Shown here in pieces: positions 37,622 through 46,428 of a stretch of DNA of 64,000 bases. Made by a program: the position numbers and the translations under genes. Origin of the DNA: Sneathiella sedimenti (GTDB taxonomy: Bacteria; Pseudomonadota; Alphaproteobacteria; Sneathiellales; Sneathiellaceae); contig NZ_JAFLNC010000003.1 in NCBI RefSeq assembly GCF_017313765.1, positions 186,001 through 250,000 on the forward strand. Direction: 5' to 3'. Below the pieces are notes generated by a model that did not search any database, was not told the origin of the DNA, and saw only the letters and a list, made by a program, of their open reading frames with translations. Each line of letters opens with the position of its first letter. Position 1 is the stretch's first letter.

Positions 37622-38185
37622 CTAGGGAGAACTGGCCTCTATCAATGCTATCGCAGCCTTTTTGGCATCCTGTGCCGGGTTTTCGGTATGTCCAAGATGT
37701 GCTGTCACGATCGCGCCTTCTTTTAACAGCAATAACTGACGCGTGAGCAATTTGGGGTTCGGCAGGCCCGCCTTCATGGCAATGGCGGTAAAATGAATTT
37801 CAAGCATTCGCTTGTGATCAGCAGCCTGATTATGAATGGGATGGCTGGAGTCCTGATATTCAGATGATGCTTTGATAAACATGCACCCTTTGTACCCGGG
37901 TTCATCGAACCATTCTTCCAGGGCGTCAAACATTGCTATCAGCTGCTCTATTGGAATGTCTGCCAACTCTTCAATACGGCGATATAGCCAGTTTCTGAAA
38001 TACTCATCCCGCAGCCGCAATACGGCAAGGATCAGATCATCCTTCGTGCGAAAATGTTTGTACATCGAAGTTTTTGAAATTCCGGTCTCTTTTACAAGCA
38101 TGTCCATGCCAGTGGCATGGAATCCGTTTTGATAGAACACTTGCAGCGCTTTCTGTACTAGCTCATCTCGTTTGGTTGGTCTCAT
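37622..38185 (-). CDS. TetR family transcriptional regulator
   Basis: A 187-residue repressor with the N-terminal helix-turn-helix FHATGMDMLVKETGISKTSM-YKHF and a C-terminal domain containing GCMFIKASSEY, a segment common in TetR proteins with a conserved cysteine. It is divergent from a five-gene plus-strand group, and a 34-bp dyad in the shared spacer fits a TetR operator. A related half-site (ACAGATCAGTACA, 38207-38219) lies next to its own start, suggesting autoregulation. Possible signals are reactive electrophiles or quinones, by analogy to NemR, but this is inference. Confidence 0.9.
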   Translation of the reverse strand: MRPTKRDELVQKALQVFYQNGFHATGMDMLVKETGISKTSMYKHFRTKDDLILAVLRLRDEYFRNWLYRRIEELADIPIEQLIAMFDALEEWFDEPGYKGCMFIKASSEYQDSSHPIHNQAADHKRMLEIHFTAIAMKAGLPNPKLLTRQLLLLKEGAIVTAHLGHTENPAQDAKKAAIALIEASSP

Positions 38186-38323
38186 TTTGTTGTGCCTATT
38201 TAATGACAGATCAGTACATATTATATGCGTACTTCATGTCCTGATGTCAATATTTTTTCCTATATATTACGTGGGTTTATTAGGTTTTCGCATTAGAAAT
38301 GGGAGTTTTTCCATAAACATCTC

Positions 38324-38369
38324 TTGACAAAGTGAACCGATCTGTACATTTATAGGTGTACCGATCGGT
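38324..38369 (+). promoter_or_regulatory. promoter with 34-bp TetR-type dyad operator
   Basis: A -35 box TTGACA at 38324-38329 is followed by the dyad at 38336-38369: left arm ACCGATCTGTACA, 8-bp spacer, right arm TGTACCGATCGGT; the arms match at 12 of 13 positions. The -10 region (about 38347-38354, weak) falls inside the dyad. Binding of the divergent TetR protein would occlude the promoter of the group starting at 38423. Confidence 0.8.
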
Positions 38370-38422
38370 AAGCATAGATCACCACGTCAATGCGCATCGC
38401 GTTTAACCAGATGGAGATAAAC

Positions 38423-39220
38423 ATGAAAACCTTATTGAAATTCACTTTTGGAAAACAAATTCGTGCCCGTATTTTCACACTCGCAACAGCGGCAATGCTC
38501 ACAATCACTGTTCTTGGAAATGCCGTTCAGGCAGAGAATAGCGGCCTGCCAGACCCCGGTTTCGAGATTGTCCCGGGAAGAACAGCCCTGCTGGTAACAG
38601 ATCCCCAAAACGACTTCCTGAGCCCAGATGGCGTCACTTGGGGTGTTGTGGGAAAGAATGTCGAAGCCAATGGTACGGTTGAAAATATTGATAAGCTCTT
38701 TGCTGCAGCCAAAAAAGCGGAGATGCCTGTCTTCATTTCACCGCATTACTATTATCCGCATGATCACGGCTGGAAATTTGAAGGCGCCTTGGAGGCCCTA
38801 ATGCACAAAATTGGCATGTTCGACCGCAAGGGGCCGCTCTCAACCGAGAATTTTGGAGGGTCTGGCGCTGACTGGCTTGATCAATACAAGAAGTATATCA
38901 ATGACGGTCATACGGTTGTCACCAGCCCACACAAAGTATACGGCCCGGAAACAAATGATCTTGTTTTGCAACTGCGCAAGCAGGGGATCGACAAAGTCAT
39001 CCTGGCAGGTATGTCCGCTAATCTGTGCACTGAGTCTCACATGCGGGAACTTATTGAACAGGGTTTCGAGGTAATGGTTGTTCCCGATGCAACTGGCGCC
39101 GCGCAGGTACCGGGCTATGACGGCTTCGCAGCGGCTGTGACGAACTACCGCATGATTGCCAGCCACATTGCAGATACTGAAGCGACCGTCGCCGCGATCG
39201 AAGCTTCAAGCGTTAAGTAA
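38423..39220 (+). CDS. exported isochorismatase family cysteine hydrolase
   Basis: A 265-residue protein with a signal peptide (IFTLATAAMLTITVLGNAVQ then AENS) in front of an isochorismatase-type domain: Asp in LLVTDPQNDF, Lys in SPHKVYGPETND and Cys in GMSANLCTESHMREL. Most family members are cytoplasmic, so export is unusual. ATG 38423 is chosen because GGAG precedes it and the signal peptide follows; the frame also continues to 38390. It is the first gene of the TetR-controlled group and could hydrolyse an amide or ester in the periplasm. Confidence 0.88.
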   Translation: MKTLLKFTFGKQIRARIFTLATAAMLTITVLGNAVQAENSGLPDPGFEIVPGRTALLVTDPQNDFLSPDGVTWGVVGKNVEANGTVENIDKLFAAAKKAEMPVFISPHYYYPHDHGWKFEGALEALMHKIGMFDRKGPLSTENFGGSGADWLDQYKKYINDGHTVVTSPHKVYGPETNDLVLQLRKQGIDKVILAGMSANLCTESHMRELIEQGFEVMVVPDATGAAQVPGYDGFAAAVTNYRMIASHIADTEATVAAIEASSVK

Positions 39221-39238
39221 TCAGGTTTTACTTCCCCC

Positions 39239-39304
39239 GCTTCGCCAACAGGCGAAGCAGTCTCCGGCCATCCATATCCCCTCCCCCAGGGCATGGCCGG
39301 AGAC
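39239..39304. promoter_or_regulatory. two tandem hairpins between the first two genes of the TetR group
   Basis: First hairpin 39239-39258: GCTTCGCC-aaca-GGCGAAGC. Second hairpin 39260-39304: 12-bp arms GTCTCCGGCCAT and ATGGCCGGAGAC with a 21-base loop. Neither has a T-run, so they look like mRNA processing or stability elements that separate expression of the hydrolase gene from the downstream genes. Confidence 0.55.
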
Positions 39305-39338
39305 ACCCCTTCAAGTTCTCACCAAAAGGAATAAACAT

Positions 39339-39905
39339 ATGACCAGGTTCACCACCCATACAATTGAAACTGCACCCGAAGATTCCCGGCCATTTCTGAA
39401 AGGTGCAAAGGAAGCCTATTCTTTTGTCCCCAACCTTCTCGGCAACATGTCTATCTCGCCTGCATTGCTTGAAGGCTACGTAACTCTGGCCGGCATTTTC
39501 AATAAAACCAACCTGTCCGAGACCGAGCGCCAGATTATTCTGATGACCAACAATCGATTGAATGGATGCACCTATTGTATGGCTGCCCATACAACCATTT
39601 CGCAGATGGCCAAAGTTCCCGCTGACGTAATTGACGGACTGCGCAACAATACGCCGCTTGCAGATTCCAAGCTCGAGGCATTGCGTACTTTTGTTGCAAA
39701 AGTGAATGAAAACCGCGCCTGGGTTGACGACGCTGATATCGAAGCCTTTCTTGCAGCTGGCTACACAAAACAGACAGTCTTGGAGATAATCCTTGGGACC
39801 AGCCTTAAGGTTATGTCCAATTACACGAACCACATTGCCCAAACCAAGCTCGACGACGCGTTTGTCCCGAATGCCTGGACAGATAAGGAGAGGAATGCCG
39901 CTTAA
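39339..39905 (+). CDS. carboxymuconolactone decarboxylase family / AhpD-like protein
   Basis: A 188-residue all-helical protein with the AhpD-type redox motif NGCTYCMAAH (CxxC plus following His) and the pattern of peroxidase-related members. Such proteins act as thiol-dependent antioxidants or reductant carriers. ATG 39339 follows AAAAGGA. It lies in the TetR group beside a flavin disulfide oxidoreductase gene, so a redox relay is plausible. An intrinsic terminator follows. Confidence 0.87.
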   Translation: MTRFTTHTIETAPEDSRPFLKGAKEAYSFVPNLLGNMSISPALLEGYVTLAGIFNKTNLSETERQIILMTNNRLNGCTYCMAAHTTISQMAKVPADVIDGLRNNTPLADSKLEALRTFVAKVNENRAWVDDADIEAFLAAGYTKQTVLEIILGTSLKVMSNYTNHIAQTKLDDAFVPNAWTDKERNAA

Positions 39906-39915
39906 TCCACTGTCG

Positions 39916-39943
39916 GGGTCCGTACTCTGATGCGGACCCTTTT
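39916..39943 (+). terminator. intrinsic terminator after the AhpD-like gene
   Basis: Arms GGGTCCG and CGGACCC with a 10-base loop (39916-39939), followed by TTTT (39940-39943), 11 bp after the stop codon. Confidence 0.7.
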
Positions 39944-40012
39944 CAGCTTGATCGGCAATCTGTTTCAACCGCTCATCACAATCAAGTCTTGCTAAATTAA
40001 TTGGAGATGCAA

Positions 40013-40477
40013 ATGACTCGCCCACCGCTTCCCCCATATACAGAAGAAACCGCTAAACAAAAGGTGCGTGCCGCCGAGGACGGCTGGAATTCACGCGATC
40101 CGGCAAAGGTCGCATTAGCCTATACCGTAAACAGCAGATGGCGAAACCGGTCAGATTTTGTACAAGGCCGCGCTGAAATCGAACGCTTCCTCACACGCAA
40201 ATGGCAACGTGAACATGAATACAGGCTTATCAAGGAACTCTGGGCGTTTCACGACAACCGCATTGCAGTGCGTTTCGCTTATGAGTGGCGTGATGACAGT
40301 AACAACTGGTTTCGGTCTTACGGGAACGAAAACTGGGAGTTTGGTGCCGACGGGCTGATGCAGGTGCGCATAGCGAGCATTAATGACCTTCCCATCGCTG
40401 AATCTGAACGCAAGTTTCATTGGCCGTTGGGGCGTCGACCTGACGATCATCCAGGTCTTTCTGACTTGGCATTGTAG
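40013..40477 (+). CDS. DUF1348 / nuclear transport factor 2-like protein
   Basis: A 154-residue NTF2-fold protein of the DUF1348 family ([50 protein letters not shown]). The function of the family is not established; members often sit in redox or electrophile-response operons. Three in-frame ATGs are clustered; the one at 40013 has GGAG seven bases upstream. Confidence 0.85.
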   Translation: MTRPPLPPYTEETAKQKVRAAEDGWNSRDPAKVALAYTVNSRWRNRSDFVQGRAEIERFLTRKWQREHEYRLIKELWAFHDNRIAVRFAYEWRDDSNNWFRSYGNENWEFGADGLMQVRIASINDLPIAESERKFHWPLGRRPDDHPGLSDLAL

Positions 40478-40572
40478 AACCGAGGGATCCGACTCCATGG
40501 ATCAGCCCAACAACAGCTAGTGCGACCAGGCCGCGTGGAATGGTCGCACCGCTTAAACCAAGGAGAATTAGC

Positions 40573-41919
40573 ATGTCTAAACAGTATGATGTCATTATCA
40601 TTGGCGGCGGAAATGCCGGTTTCGGTGTCTCTGCGGTGGCCCACGCGGCCGGAAAAAGCATTGCATTCGTTGAAAATTGGGATTTCGGAGGGACCTGCCC
40701 AAATCGAGGCTGTACACCAAAGAAGTTTCTTGTAGCTGCCGCCCAGACCCTCCATGAAATCGAGCGTGCGGAAGTCCACGCAATCAAGGTCGGAGCGCCG
40801 AAGCTTGACTGGGCCGCGCTCATCAAGCGGGAAAAGTCGATGGTCGGTTTTATTCCGGACGCGATGGCGGATCTCGCAATGAAGCGGGGTGACGTTTATC
40901 GCGGCACAGCCAGGTTTACAGGGCCAAATACCATAGACGTCGACGGTTTGGTTTTGACAGGATCCAATATTGTTATTGCGACGGGTTCTGTACCTCGGCC
41001 GCTCCCCATTCCTGGCGCGGAATATTTGGCCACCTCAGATGATGTACTCTCCAACGAAAACCAACCGGATGAAGTTGTATTCATCGGTGGCGGCGTCATT
41101 GCCATGGAGTTCAGCCATGTATACGCCCGCGCCGGGACGAAGGTGACAATACTTGAAGTCGCACCGCGACTGTTACCTCAATTGGATGAAGATGCCGTTG
41201 CGGCACTGCAGGCTGAGAGCGAACGCCTCGGCATCACCGTGAAAACAGGTGTTGAAGTCAAGGAAATCGTTAAAATTGACGGAAGGCTCCGTGTTGCGTA
41301 CGCGATTGACGGCGTGGATCAGTTTGTCGACGCCGATCAGGTGGTCAATGGTGCGGGCCGGATTGCCAATGTCGACGCGCTAAATCTGGATGCCGGCAAC
41401 GTCAAGCATGATCGTTTGGCGATTGAGGTAGACGGTTATCTGCGGTCGACATCAAACCCTTCGGTATGGGTGTGCGGGGATGCCCTGGTGGGTTCTGCCC
41501 AACTTTCACCAATAGCCACTTACGAAGGGCGTATCGTCGGTGAAAACATCGTATCCGGACCGTCCGTCAAGCCTGAATACAAGGCTATTCCGAGCGGCGT
41601 TTATACCGTGCCTGCACTTAGTGCAGTCGGGTTGACTGAAAAATCGGCAACCGAAAAGGGGCTGAATGTTAAAGTGACGACCAGCGACATGACGGGCTGG
41701 TTTTCGGGCAAGACATATGCGGAAACTGTCGCTTATGCCAAGGTCATTGTTGATGAAGATACGGATCGCATCATAGGAGCCCATATGGTGGGACACCACA
41801 GCGAAGACTTGATTCATCATTTTGCCATGGCCATTCGCTACGGGATACCGGCGAGCGATCTTAAAAGCGACATATTCGCCTTTCCAACCTTCTCTTCAGA
41901 TATCAAGAGCATGTTTTAG
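40573..41919 (+). CDS. pyridine nucleotide-disulfide oxidoreductase (glutathione/mercuric reductase-like)
   Basis: A 448-residue flavoprotein with FAD-binding GGGNAGFG near the N-terminus, redox-active Cys42/Cys47 (GGTCPNRGCTPKKF), an NAD(P)-binding GGGVIAMEFSHVYAR region and the dimerisation domain with the C-terminal His/Glu area GHHSEDLIHHFA. An AGGAG site precedes ATG 40573. There is no second Cys pair as in mercuric reductases. It would reduce a disulfide or quinone-type substrate in the cytoplasm within the TetR-regulated group. Confidence 0.9.
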   Translation: MSKQYDVIIIGGGNAGFGVSAVAHAAGKSIAFVENWDFGGTCPNRGCTPKKFLVAAAQTLHEIERAEVHAIKVGAPKLDWAALIKREKSMVGFIPDAMADLAMKRGDVYRGTARFTGPNTIDVDGLVLTGSNIVIATGSVPRPLPIPGAEYLATSDDVLSNENQPDEVVFIGGGVIAMEFSHVYARAGTKVTILEVAPRLLPQLDEDAVAALQAESERLGITVKTGVEVKEIVKIDGRLRVAYAIDGVDQFVDADQVVNGAGRIANVDALNLDAGNVKHDRLAIEVDGYLRSTSNPSVWVCGDALVGSAQLSPIATYEGRIVGENIVSGPSVKPEYKAIPSGVYTVPALSAVGLTEKSATEKGLNVKVTTSDMTGWFSGKTYAETVAYAKVIVDEDTDRIIGAHMVGHHSEDLIHHFAMAIRYGIPASDLKSDIFAFPTFSSDIKSMF

Positions 41920-42234
41920 AAAGGCGGCAAGTATACCAGGCGCCGGACGTATTGCAGCTGCTCGATATTCAACCGTCCAGCATAACGGTCGCGGCTTTTC
42001 CTTACGAACACGCCAGGACGCTGCCCCGTAAATCCTAATAGAAATTTGATCCGGCTTATCACCGTTCAATGCACATGTCGGATCACCACGTGCGGTAGCG
42101 TGATCACTATGGTCTTCAAAGACGGCCGCGCCCGCAAAACCGCCAACATCTGTTGGTTCGCGCCGCAAGCTGGATGCCATGCGGATATTACTCAACCCGC
42201 CTGGATGGGCGATAAGTTAAGAAGGAATTTTAAA
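41920..42234. other. intergenic region before the YHS gene
   Basis: About 315 bp. A long minus-strand frame (41896-42195) exists but has no recognisable domain and overlaps the preceding gene end, so I do not call it. No terminator is evident. Confidence 0.4.
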
Positions 42235-42729
42235 ATGAAAACCACGAACACATTGATTGCTGCTGCAGCATTTGTTGGCATATTCTCTGTTGTACAAACG
42301 GCTTTCGCCGTGGATGAGTATAATGTCACAAAAGGGACGACGGTCGATGGACACGGTATCTCTTTCCGAGGCAATGACGTTGTTGCTATTGCCTCTGGCT
42401 TGGGTGTGGTGCCAGGCCAGGCCAAGTATACTTTCGTACATGATGGCGTTGCCTATTATTTCGCTTCTGTAGAAGCTATGAACAAGTTCGAAGAAGACCC
42501 TGAAAAATATATGCCTCAATATGGTGGATATTGCGCCTATGGTGTTGCGTTGGGCAAAAAGCTCGATGGCAGCCCGCGATTTGCGGATATCGTTGATGGA
42601 AAGCTCTATCTTTTTCTAAATGCGGACGTGTATCGGGCATATGAAAAGGATAAGGCTGGAACCCTTGTAAAGGCAGCCGAGAATTGGCCGGAAATACAAC
42701 ATGTATCGGTAGCCGATGTTAATGGGTAA
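42235..42729 (+). CDS. exported YHS domain protein
   Basis: A 164-residue protein with a signal peptide (MKTTNTLIAAAAFVGIFSVV, cleavage near AFAVDEY) and a YHS-like domain (AKYTFVHDGVAYYFASVEAM, NKFEEDPEKYMPQYGGYCAY), a fold often linked with metal binding. ATG 42235 follows AAGGAA. A frame extends upstream to 42046 but lacks a signal for translation. It closes the TetR-associated group and is followed by a strong terminator hairpin. Confidence 0.85.
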   Translation: MKTTNTLIAAAAFVGIFSVVQTAFAVDEYNVTKGTTVDGHGISFRGNDVVAIASGLGVVPGQAKYTFVHDGVAYYFASVEAMNKFEEDPEKYMPQYGGYCAYGVALGKKLDGSPRFADIVDGKLYLFLNADVYRAYEKDKAGTLVKAAENWPEIQHVSVADVNG

Positions 42730-42754
42730 TAATGGTCCATCGCAATCACGAAGG

Positions 42755-42787
42755 AGCAGGCGCGTATAAGATATGCGCCTGCTTTAT
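42755..42787 (+). terminator. intrinsic terminator after the YHS gene
   Basis: Arms AGCAGGCGCGTAT and ATATGCGCCTGCT with a 3-base loop (one G-U pair), followed by TTAT. It starts 25 bp after the stop codon. The remaining stretch to 43030 holds no supported gene. Confidence 0.75.
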
Positions 42788-43030
42788 CTCCTGCTTAGAT
42801 CTGGCCCAGGAGCGAAGTGACACAGTTGGGCAGGGTATTAATTACTCCAGAGCTCAAATGGCACTTTTGTCTTCTTTTGAGGAGTAGATTTGCAGAAATG
42901 GTGCCGAGTGGTGGTAACGAGCTACCGACGGACTGAAAGCCCATCGGCAGGCGATGCGAATGTTGTAATTATGGTAGCAGTAACGCAGGGTCTACAAAGT
43001 CCCCATAGCGGACAGAAGTACTTTAGAGAT

Positions 43031-43405
43031 TTACCCCATACGGTGTAGAGCGCAAATTTTATTGCCCGATGGATCACGCAGATAGGCAAGGTAAAGATTG
43101 CTACCTTCCCGAACACCCGGGGGATCTTCACATGTGACGCCGCCGTTTGCCAGACCCGCTGCATGCCATTTGTCAGCCATTTCCGGATCTGATGCCGCAA
43201 ATCCGATCGTACTGCCATTGCCGTGACAGGCAGGCTCCCCGTCGATAGGTTTGCTGATCGAGAACACACCCGTTTTTGTGCGGTAAAAACAGCGACCTTT
43301 ACTGTCAATCACACCTGGTTCATGGCCTAGCGCCCCAAGGATTGCATCGTAAAAGACTTTTGCTTTCTCAACATCGTCTGCTCCAACCATTACATGACTA
43401 AACAT
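43031..43405 (-). CDS. VOC/glyoxalase family protein
   Basis: A 124-residue single-module VOC protein (MFSHVMVGADDVEKAKVFYD; C-terminal AYLRDPSGNKICALH). The two half-modules and typical metal positions (His4 region, Glu/His near the end) are present. Members range from glyoxalases to bleomycin-resistance-like proteins, so no substrate is given. It is the last gene before the tRNA-Phe fragment that marks the island border. Confidence 0.82.
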   Translation of the reverse strand: MFSHVMVGADDVEKAKVFYDAILGALGHEPGVIDSKGRCFYRTKTGVFSISKPIDGEPACHGNGSTIGFAASDPEMADKWHAAGLANGGVTCEDPPGVREGSNLYLAYLRDPSGNKICALHRMG

Positions 43406-43709
43406 TCTAACTCCTGTTGGTAAATAGGCTTCGTCTGATTAGCCGTTACATTATCCTGAGCATTCCCAGAATACAATCAACGACACACTGAGAAACAAGC
43501 AAAAAACCACAGAACCAAATCAAAGAATAATTAATCCTTCGAGGGCTTCCGACGCCTAGCCAGGAGCAACTTGGTGTCGGTTTAGGGTCATAGGCAGGCC
43601 AACGAACTATCCAGCCAAGTCTTCTTCGTGCATAGGCAGATCATTGTCTGGCAAACTACGCGGCGAATCATTCATGTTGCCATTCAGTTTGGGCGAGTTT
43701 GAAAAATGA
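43406..43709. other. intergenic region before the island border
   Basis: About 300 bp with no supported gene, containing the promoter region of the minus-strand VOC gene. It ends at the displaced tRNA-Phe fragment. Confidence 0.4.
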
Positions 43710-43756
43710 TGCCCAGGAACGGATTCGAACCACCGACACGCGGATTTTCAGTCCGC
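43710..43756 (-). repeat. tRNA-Phe 3' fragment, likely attachment-site remnant
   Basis: This segment matches the tRNA-Phe gene at 52764-52810 from the discriminator base through the T arm, variable loop and the 3' half of the anticodon stem-loop, with two G-to-A-type changes (52772-52773 versus 43718-43719); 43720-43756 is identical. The 5' half of a tRNA is absent (the next bases are unrelated), so no tRNA can form. Confidence 0.85.
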
Positions 43757-43828
43757 GTGGATTTAACTTTTTGTTAGATAGTTTATATCGTAATCCTTGC
43801 TATGAACTGAAAGTGAGGGCTATTTAAT

Positions 43829-44653
43829 TTAGCAATTTTTGTAGCTGTTGTCGGTGCAATCGTTGGCTAGTTTTCTGGCTTTTTCTATTGCCTCTTTCGT
43901 CATTTTTTTCTCTAGACGCTGTTTGACGGTAGCTGCTTCATAATGCCCTTGTTTGGAAGCTATCGAATACCACATCAAAGATCGTTCATAATCTTTATCA
44001 ACCGCCTGCCCATAATAGTACATCCGACCAAGACTGAATTGAGCATCGATGTTTCCTTGACTTGCGGCGAGCCGATACCATTTTAACCCTTCTTCATAGT
44101 TTTCCGCGACAAAGCGGTTGTTTGCATACATATCGCCTAGGTTATTTTGCGCTAATGCGAACCCTTGCTCCGCTGCTATTGTGAACCATTTGCGTGCGAC
44201 AGAGTAATTCCTCGGGATTTTTCGTCCGCGAGAATAAATGAGTCCGAGATTGTTCTGAGCTATGGCGTTACCGTTATTTGCCTCTACCTCAAAATTGCTA
44301 ATTGCAGCATCGTCAGATTGAAGTAGTCCTTTTCCCTCAAATTCAGCTTCTACTATGGCCACGGCTTTATCGCATTTGTCTAAATCGGGTGCTTTAATTT
44401 GAACCCAATATCTATTGCCGTCTGCGTAGCCCCTTTCGAAAAACCGATCATTCACATACCATTCTTTGATGGCTTCAATTTTGTACGCCTCGTTGCCACC
44501 AGTATAAAAGCGAGAACATAGCTCACTATAGCTCGTATTCCATCCGACCATGGAAGGGCCATGGTTTTTAAAGCTTGTGAGGTTAGTTGGGGGCTCAATT
44601 GCAGGTGTGCAGGCTGCAAGAAACAGAACTGGGACGGCAAAAAAAGGTTTCAA
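43829..44653 (-). CDS. Sel1-repeat lipoprotein
   Basis: A 274-residue protein with a lipoprotein signal (MKPFFAVPVLFLAAC; lipobox LAAC) and at least three Sel1-like repeats, for example NNLGLIYSRGRKIPRNYSVA, NNLGDMYANNRFVAENYEEG and FSLGRMYYYGQAVDKDYERS. Such solvent-exposed helical repeats serve as protein-binding scaffolds. It lies just inside the left border of the island, on the opposite strand to the catabolic genes, and its role there is unclear. Confidence 0.85.
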   Translation of the reverse strand: MKPFFAVPVLFLAACTPAIEPPTNLTSFKNHGPSMVGWNTSYSELCSRFYTGGNEAYKIEAIKEWYVNDRFFERGYADGNRYWVQIKAPDLDKCDKAVAIVEAEFEGKGLLQSDDAAISNFEVEANNGNAIAQNNLGLIYSRGRKIPRNYSVARKWFTIAAEQGFALAQNNLGDMYANNRFVAENYEEGLKWYRLAASQGNIDAQFSLGRMYYYGQAVDKDYERSLMWYSIASKQGHYEAATVKQRLEKKMTKEAIEKARKLANDCTDNSYKNC

Positions 44654-44781
44654 AGAAAAGATCCAAGATATTGATCGACCTTCAGGTAGAATATCATTCT
44701 GTATTAATCAAGTAAAATGTGAGTGTGAATGTTCGCCGAAAGCTGAAGGAATTCTAGAGATGAAACTGAAATATTCCGATA

Positions 44782-45020
44782 CTAAACCGCCAGCAGATCA
44801 CTCTCCATTTTAGCCATCTGAGCAATATCTTCCTCTGGATTGTGAAACAGGTGTCCATTGACATCAAAGGACATGTTGATAGACGAATGACCGAGCAATA
44901 CGTGGACGACAACTTTTGGGAAATCTGATTCTGGGTATTTTGATGATGAAAACTGCAGAATGGAACAACTTCAAAACCTGTTTGGGCAAAAATTCCTGCC
45001 CATGTTTTCAGTATAAAACG
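44782..45020 (-). pseudogene. tyrosine recombinase (integrase) C-terminal remnant
   Basis: The minus-strand frame ending at 44782 encodes PKVVVHVLLGHSSINMSFDV then NGHLFHNPEEDIAQMAKM, the C-terminal active-site block of phage-type integrases (LGHSS...D-Y-GHLF). The catalytic tyrosine position is occupied by Asn (DVNGHLF). Upstream the frame meets a stop at 44971-44973, and weak similarity (TWAGIFAQTGFEVVPF) continues in another frame to about 45020. It is therefore a broken, inactive integrase, and its place inside the tRNA-flanked region supports the island interpretation. Confidence 0.75.
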
Positions 45021-45213
45021 TAACCTATGTAACCGGAATGGGCCATTAATTTTCGGAGCCAAACGACACAAAAAACCCCGCTAAGACCGCCCGGCATTTA
45101 TATAAGGAAATGATGGCATTTGCTATTTTCAGAAGTTCTATTGTAGACATAGCTTGTTATAAGCGACGATTAGACAAGTGGAACGGTGCTAGAATTTAAC
45201 TATCCGGCTGGGA

Positions 45214-46260
45214 TTGATTGTGGCGAAGGAAATATGTGTGCCTCCAACGCAGGTTGAATTTACGGTGCATGGCGGTTGGGCGCTTGCACTGGCACGCTTG
45301 CTTTATACTTGTGGATGCGACGCAGAGAGCATGTTTGCCGAATGCGACTTGCCTCTTGCGGAGATTCGGAGTTCGCATGTCCGTGTTTCAGAGAAGAATA
45401 TGTCTCGGCTCTGGGAGCTTGCTAAAATTAAAACAGGTAATGACGCTTTCGGCCTGGAAATGTGCAGTCATGTGACCCCCACTACCTTTCATGCCCTCGG
45501 CATTGCGCTATGGTCAAGCACCTCTTTGCATGACGCACTAATACGGCTTGCACGATTTGGCAAGGTTATGAGCAATGGCGGGGACAAGATTTTCGAGGAG
45601 CAGGCAGATAGTTATTGTCTAACCGTTTTGATACTGCGAGATCAGAACGGGCCGGTAATCTCTTATCATTCAGTGGATGCCCTGTTTTCGGCGTTGATTA
45701 GCATCTGTCGCGCTATTTTCAATCCTGACTATGCTCCGCTTAAGGTCGAATTTGAACGACCGCGGCCCAGAGATCCCGCCAGCTTCGAGAGTTTATTTAA
45801 CTGTCCCGTCGTTTTCGAGGCCGATGCAAATCGGATGTTCTTCAACAAAATGACCATGCATGATCCACTGGTGACGGGTGATTCAGAAGCAGCCATCCAG
45901 GCGGAAAAGCTCACTGCCATGCGTCTCGCTGTTCAGGAGAAAGAAGATATCATCAACCGCGTTTACTGTTTGCTCATCGAGCTAATCCCCTCGGGAGAAC
46001 TCAGTGAGGATCGGGTCGCTGAAAAGCTCCTTATGCCTGTACATCAGTTACGGCGGCGGCTGGCCGAAAAAGAGACGCGCTACTTGGATATTCTGGAAAA
46101 TACGCGCAAAGAACTGGCTCTGCACTATATCGCTAACACTAACATCCAGCTGGGTGAGATTGCCTTTCTTCTCGGTTTTTCGGAGCAAACCAATTTCACT
46201 CGAGCGTTCAAGCGTTGGACAGGGAAAGCTCCTGGAAAATTTCGCTCTCAGCAGCGTTAG
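45214..46260 (+). CDS. AraC family regulator with arabinose-binding-like (OruR-type) N-domain
   Basis: A 348-residue regulator. Residues about 20-210 form the AraC-binding-like domain of the OruR/ArgR subgroup (LYTCGCDAESMFAECDLPLA), and the C-terminus has the double helix-turn-helix (GEIAFLLGFSEQTNFTRAFKRWTGKAPGKF). Start is TTG 45214 or GTG 45220, both plausible. It sits 168 bp upstream of the flavin monooxygenase gene on the same strand and is the probable activator of the catabolic operon, responding to the aromatic substrate or an intermediate. Confidence 0.88.
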   Translation: MIVAKEICVPPTQVEFTVHGGWALALARLLYTCGCDAESMFAECDLPLAEIRSSHVRVSEKNMSRLWELAKIKTGNDAFGLEMCSHVTPTTFHALGIALWSSTSLHDALIRLARFGKVMSNGGDKIFEEQADSYCLTVLILRDQNGPVISYHSVDALFSALISICRAIFNPDYAPLKVEFERPRPRDPASFESLFNCPVVFEADANRMFFNKMTMHDPLVTGDSEAAIQAEKLTAMRLAVQEKEDIINRVYCLLIELIPSGELSEDRVAEKLLMPVHQLRRRLAEKETRYLDILENTRKELALHYIANTNIQLGEIAFLLGFSEQTNFTRAFKRWTGKAPGKFRSQQR

Positions 46261-46428
46261 AAATTAAAAAAAGCTTACCGCACCATACTCTCCGATTCTG
46301 CGAAAAATGCCTAGTGATCAAAGTTTGTTTGCTACGGATCATACATGCAAAGCGGCGGTATCTATAGTCATCCCAAGCTCAGCGAACAAACGCTAGCGCA
46401 AAGCAATTAGCAATAATGGGAGCATATT

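Noticed and set aside
39228-40037. 269-codon minus-strand ORF opposite the AhpD-like gene
   Set aside because: It is antisense to a well-supported gene with CxxC motif and runs through a terminator and two intergenic gaps; it shows no recognisable domain and no clear ribosome site.
41896-42195. 99-codon minus-strand ORF in the gap before the YHS gene
   Set aside because: No ribosome site, no recognised domain, and it overlaps the end of the flavoprotein gene.
43710-43785. A second functional tRNA-Phe gene
   Set aside because: Only the 3' half to the anticodon arm is present; the sequence after 43756 does not supply a 5' half, so no cloverleaf forms.
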